Part shown: piece after piece, positions 58,901 through 64,000 of the stretch
Layout of the letters: each line of letters opens with the position of its first letter
Position numbering within the stretch: position 1 is the stretch's first letter
Assembly: GCA_025602915.1 (NCBI GenBank)
Contig: JAHLJZ010000005.1
Coordinates: 372,001-436,000, forward strand
Length of the DNA stretch: 64,000 bases
Source of the DNA: Paraphysoderma sedebokerense
Taxonomy: Eukaryota > Blastocladiomycota > Physodermatomycetes > Physodermatales > Physodermataceae
Reading direction: 5' to 3'
Notes under the pieces: generated by a model
What the model was told of the DNA's origin: nothing
The model's database searches: none
What the model saw: only the letters and a program-made list of their open reading frames with translations
Program-made: the position numbers and the translations under genes

Positions 58901-60608
58901 CGTCCACAATTTGCGGCAAGTCAGTCGACAAAAAGTTCGCCTCTAGTCCGCTGAGATTGTCAGAACCCACATCTGAAATTGACTTGATCGTTGAATCGGT
59001 TTGGCCTGCATCGGGCAATAATGGTTTATCTACTGGTGATCCCACCAATTCCGATTCTAGAACTTCCTTGCTGTCGTGTCGCTTCACGTATTGAGGAATG
59101 GTTGCTGCAATTTCCTTCAATTTGCTTTTTCTCACCTTCAGCAATTTTCTCGATTTTGTGGCGTCGACTGTTGCCGGCTCTGACCGCGACTGAATCTTTA
59201 AGAATAATTGACCCAAGGTGATCATAAAAAGCTCTTTTAGTATCTTAATGTTCAATCCTCTTGAGCGACCAACAGTGGAAATTGAGTCGATGTCATCATT
59301 CGTGAAAGGGACTTCCATGCCGACCCATTCGAACAATCCTGTAATTCCATCGTCCGCATTGAATTGAACATTGGGAAAATAATACCGAAATACCTCCTGC
59401 ATGATATGGAAATGTATGGTGTCTTTCACTAAATCATCCATTTCGCATTTCGAATGATTCCGTTCTCGCAGCACGGTCGAGATCCATACTAAGTAACCAT
59501 CTTCAAGATCGAATGGAAGAATCGGTTTCTGCTTGTACGCTGAAATGATTTGTAGATGGGACTTCAATGAAGGCAAGGAAGGTAGTCCTGAAGATGAATA
59601 CAGATGATAGGATAAGATATTGGAATGAATGGTGAAATGGACTGACTAAAAAATTGAGCATGGTTGATTACAGTAAGCTTCGTCGCCAACACAAGTTATG
59701 GGTAAAGAAAGCAGAAACCTCATAAAAGACTTCCGAATCTCGAACCATTTCCTTCACATTTGCTGTTAAGTCAGTCTTTATGTTCATGACCTTTTGGTTA
59801 ATTAGAACATCAATGAAATCAGTGGCCATATCTCCCGCATCGTTAGTTAAAGATGTTGGTGGTGAACTCTTATCCGGAAAGAATATAGATGCCACGAGCT
59901 GATAAAGTGATGTATTTGTCAACATTTTGGGAATGGGAGTTGGTAATATCTTGAAGGCTCGCGATTTTGCCTGTGCCCTTAGTTTTTGCGATACCAGTTC
60001 AAGCTCTGACTTTATCTGGCTTTGTGCGGAGGGAACATTGGAGAGGCAAAAACTTATAAGATATCTGGTAGTCAGGAAAAATGTGGGCTGATTGAAGATG
60101 TCAGCGTTATGGAGCGCCAGATTGAGTTGAGTAGGAACCTACATCTTGGATCTCAATGTCGATCAGCTCTTCCGTACATTGACTTTGGTTCTCTTCCGCC
60201 TCCTTTCGGCCGCTGAACTTCTTATCCCATTCACTTTTACAGGATTCTAATATGATTCTCAGTGCTTCTTCGTTGCCTTCATAACCTTGCTCAAATAAAC
60301 TACAATCGATAGGCATACCGATAGACGCGCAGGTTTTGTAGATCAAATCAAAGTTGTGCTTGATAATATTGCCGGTCAGTGCCAAACTGGATGTATAGTC
60401 TGAAATGTCGATGTAGGACGGATGTATGACGGAGAGTAGCTGGCGGGCAAAGCAAACAAATGTTGTTGAATGATAGACGAAAGGGTGAACAGGACAAAGC
60501 AAGGGTTACCTGAATGAAAATAAAACCGTCTTTGAGATCCGAGATAGAGACCGGAGAAGACTTTTGCAGCATGTCCTGCAGCCACAGCAGGGTGTCTTTC
60601 ACCATCAT
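55963..60608 (-). CDS. CAMSAP: CAMSAP/Patronin-type microtubule minus-end binding protein with CKK domain
   Basis: Seven exons (55963-56133, 56198-56597, 56667-56782, 56865-59561, 59719-60015, 60143-60439, 60510-60608) close in phase and give about 1358 residues; the 59561/59719 acceptor is less certain. The C-terminal CKK domain, about the last 130 residues, reads NKQLIRNALTHVCLAGAVNQ, FMILFKDTKNHSFKALYTF, VKKLYGFGPNQLTTDDIQEY and YKYDSGSRGF. This is the conserved CKK core that sits on microtubule minus ends. Upstream, LPFDLEDGYLVWIS and ILKELFMITLGQLFLKIQ match the CAMSAP calponin-homology domain. The N-terminus (LLWLQDMLQKSSPVSISDLK) looks like a further CH-like segment. The middle, about 800 residues, is low in complexity and Ser/Asp/Glu-rich, without a clear coiled coil. 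It would stabilise noncentrosomal microtubules. The CKK domain is best known from animals and some protists, so a fungal member is notable. Confidence 0.88.
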
Positions 60609-60867
60609 CGCTTGCGGGACTTATAGTATCCTACTGCTCGCCGTGCATCCGTATGCAATGTCGACACCATTCCCTCGTCTCTCCGGAGTCTGCGGAGTTC
60701 GTGTTTTGAAGGTTTTGAACGCTTGGCCAACGCGGCGAGGGAGTGTACACCAAAAGCAAAAAGGAAACAGTCGCATTCCTCATCCATACCATCCCATCCG
60801 CACCCTCTCTGCATCGTCATTCCCCCCCGCTGTCGCTGTCTGCTATCCCTGCCGCTCCATATAGAAT
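60609..60867. promoter_or_regulatory. Short divergent promoter between CAMSAP-like gene and CDC42
   Basis: Only 259 bp separate the two start codons. A C-rich tract with repeated CCATC/CCGC (60770-60850) lies just upstream of CDC42. A shared promoter is likely. Confidence 0.5.
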
Positions 60868-62007
<1,140 letters not shown>

Positions 62008-62772
62008 AGTTTGAAAATCAACATAATTTAGGGTGGTGATGAATTTTGAAATTGGGTCAAAGCGGGATGCTTGTGATGATTATTTTTAAGTTACATCGAA
62101 TGAAGTTTGGGCCTCTAATGCAGAGACTTAGATAATTTCGGACACTTCTCAGGTGTGGAAAATGGTGTTTCATTTTAAGGATCAAAAAATGGCTTTTTTC
62201 CTGTCTTTCTTTCGTTGGTGCAAATCTGTTCATATTTTTACTGTACTTCCCGTTCCATCAATTTCGTTCAGAGATTCCCCTTCTTCATGTATTAATAACA
62301 GTAGTTAGACACATGGGTTTTCGGATGGTTGCTGAGAGAATGATTTGGGTTTATGATCTATAATAATATTTTGTCGTCTATTATTGAAGAATTTATTGTA
62401 GTTCGTGTTTTCCCTTTCTGGGTTCTGTTGCGGGAACCAGCCACTCTTGTTTTCGCCAACAAAGTCAAATTTGGCAGCCGCTGTCGGCTTTCTTATCCCT
62501 CTTCTTCGCTGTACACAAACTTGCATTTTCCATCCTTAATTGACTCACCCCCCTGTTATTTAATTAACGAATTCGAAAGACATTGTTATAGCAGATACAA
62601 GAGCAGCCAAAAGTAGCCAAAAAGTGTGTTATCCTCTTCTGATTGTTCACTTAGCTTTGCGACTTTGTGAATCGTTTTTGCGAAGTTATCATCGCAAATT
62701 ATGCAAAAACCAGAATGGCGAGAACATTGATCATCCAACTAACATATAGTGCTTCAGTATTGACTTATAGAC
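62008..62772. other. Intergenic region between CDC42 and the small unknown gene
   Basis: The stretch is about 765 bp and AT-rich. A competing ATG at 62715 opens a different frame that overlaps the next gene and is less convincing. Nothing else is supported. Confidence 0.4.
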
Positions 62773-63309
62773 ATGCTACATCCTGGCCGGTTTCGTTTAT
62801 TTTCGGTGCAGCGTCTGTTCCGACATGGTCCTCAGATACCGTCCACACAGACTCCCTTTATTCAAAGATACAGTAGCACCTTACCCCCGCCAATTCCTCC
62901 AACACTTTTATCAAAACTCACATCTCATGAACCATTTCTCGCAGCCCTTCAATCATTCACTACCAAACTCCAAGAAAAAGGCATCCAACCGCAGGATCTG
63001 AAAACGCCGAGTTTCAAGTTAGTCAGAATAATTACTGATCCCGACATTAAAAAGAGCTTGGAGGATATGGCTAGAGCCATGAAAGATGCAGGAGTGACTG
63101 ATGATGAAGTTAAAGGTGCCAGGGAATGGATGCTGAGTTTTAGTGGCATGAAACCGCCCGGAGTAAGTCCAACGAGCACGGGGACAGCGGAGGCAAAGGA
63201 TGTGAGTAGTCTACATAGCAATAAAGAGGCTACAAAGGAATCGATGAGTGATAGAGCTTCTACTAGTAAAGTAGAATCAGTGTTTGGCAGCAAAAACGGG
63301 CAGAATTAG
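62773..63309 (+). CDS. Hypothetical protein, possibly mitochondrial
   Basis: A single exon of 178 residues. The N-terminus (MLHPGRFRLFSVQRLFRHG) is Arg-rich without acidic residues, as in mitochondrial presequences, followed by a Pro-rich stretch. The middle is mixed-charge and helical (SFKLVRIITDPDIKKSLEDM, ARAMKDAGVTDDEVKGAREW). The C-terminus is Ser/Thr/Glu/Lys-rich and probably disordered. I do not recognise the family. Confidence 0.6.
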   Translation: MLHPGRFRLFSVQRLFRHGPQIPSTQTPFIQRYSSTLPPPIPPTLLSKLTSHEPFLAALQSFTTKLQEKGIQPQDLKTPSFKLVRIITDPDIKKSLEDMARAMKDAGVTDDEVKGAREWMLSFSGMKPPGVSPTSTGTAEAKDVSSLHSNKEATKESMSDRASTSKVESVFGSKNGQN

Positions 63310-63613
63310 CAGGCCGTGATGGTTGAGAAATTAAGATTTAAGATTATGTAACTTTGATATAAGAATGCAATGCTAGTGAAATAATATATATCTATTCACA
63401 GTTAATGAATATTGGGTGTGGCAGCAATCCTTAACTACAAGTCTTGATTTGGTCGGATCCGGTTCTGAGACCTGAGTAGGTTCGTTTTGTTCGGGGATGA
63501 ATCGCAATCTCAGGTTCCCTCTTTACCATTCTCTTCCACAATCCGTTCTCTAAACTTGGATTTCACACCCATTCTCCGCTAGTCGCCTTTAGTGTAAATT
63601 TCTGTTATTTAAC
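63310..63613. promoter_or_regulatory. Upstream region of RET3
   Basis: About 300 bp lie between the hypothetical gene and the RET3 ATG. A polyadenylation-like ATAATATATATC segment is near 63380. No gene is seen. Confidence 0.35.
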
Positions 63614-64000
63614 ATGGTATATTTCCGTTTTCTTCTCTCTTATTCGCAACATATCCGATAATCGTATTCTAAACGCGGCCCATTTTTCTGCTCTCCTCTG
63701 GCGATATGCATTTTCGACGATATCCAATAATCATGTAATCAAATAATAGAATCTTTCATTATATACTGTCAAAGCAGTTTTAATTCTCGATGCATCAAAT
63801 GGTTCTCGAGTGCTCGCCAAGTATTATCCCAAAGCAACCGAATTCCCAACAACAAAGGAACAAAAAGCTTTTGAAAAGAGTCTTTGGGACAAAACTAAGA
63901 AACTCTTGAACAGTATGTTTATTTCTATTTTGGGGGTGATACTTTTTGAAGAAATGATAATACATCTGGTCTATTGGGCCTAATATCGATACTTCATCAA
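63614..64000 (+). CDS. RET3: Coatomer subunit zeta, 5' part (3' end outside the window)
   Basis: The first exon is the ATG alone (63614-63616), followed by a GTATAT donor and a second exon 63750-63912. It encodes [18 protein letters not shown], then [26 protein letters not shown], the typical zeta-COP longin-fold start. The next intron begins at 63913 and the gene continues beyond 64000. Zeta-COP is part of the F subcomplex of the COPI coat, which returns proteins from Golgi to ER. A Met-only first exon is known in other fungi but is easy to miss. Confidence 0.88.

Overview
This window is eukaryotic nuclear DNA, most likely from a flagellated (zoosporic) fungus. Most genes carry several short spliceosomal introns, about 50-90 nt, with GTAAGT or GTATGT donors and TAG or CAG acceptors. 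Fungal signs are a separate CPA1 gene with an arginine-attenuator-type upstream peptide, an LCL2-type ER protein and PHO80-type cyclins. A radial spoke head protein (RSP4/6) means the organism builds a motile 9+2 flagellum. A CAMSAP/Patronin-type protein with a C-terminal CKK domain and a methylmalonyl-CoA epimerase are also present. Chytridiomycota, Blastocladiomycota or a related zoosporic lineage fits; the sequence does not decide which. I saw no recognisable transposon, virus-like element, rRNA or tRNA.

Layout. 1-7.8 kb: the 3' part of a ubiquitin-like/AN1 zinc-finger gene, trimethyllysine dioxygenase (carnitine pathway), an eEF1A-lysine-methyltransferase-like protein, a poorly resolved membrane/serine-rich gene and LCL2. 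8.2-9.35 kb: a nested satellite built from about 24 degenerate 20-bp copies in about six blocks. 9.6-13.7 kb: NADPH oxidase and RPF2. 13.8-18.2 kb: mitochondrial presequence protease in 21 exons. 18.5-23.5 kb: tyrosinase A and a GH20 hexosaminidase. 23.8-29.5 kb: Sec1/Munc18, methylmalonyl-CoA epimerase and Rap1/Rsr1 GTPase. 30-36.4 kb: a coiled-coil acidic protein, two PHO80-type cyclins and a RraA-like protein between them. 37.7-41.4 kb: rhomboid protease and tyrosinase B. 42.2-47.5 kb: a two-PAS protein and a DENND6-type RabGEF. 48.3-50.1 kb: CPA1 and its spliced upstream ORF. 50.8-60.6 kb: RSP4/6, an NHX-type Na+/H+ exchanger and the CAMSAP-like protein. 60.9-64 kb: CDC42, a small protein of unknown function and the 5' end of coatomer zeta (RET3).

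The genes are mostly unrelated housekeeping functions, as usual in fungi. A loose cell-shape and secretion theme runs through them: Sec1, Rap1, CDC42, NOX, DENND6, CAMSAP and coatomer. Three gene pairs are head to head and may share a promoter: TMLH/methyltransferase, RSP4/NHX and CAMSAP/CDC42.

The strongest observations are the spliced arginine-attenuator peptide upstream of CPA1, the CKK-bearing CAMSAP-like protein in a fungal-looking genome, and the nested 20-bp/200-bp satellite. Exon joins were worked out by hand from splice signals, reading phase and family knowledge. Where the phases close exactly I give full coordinates.
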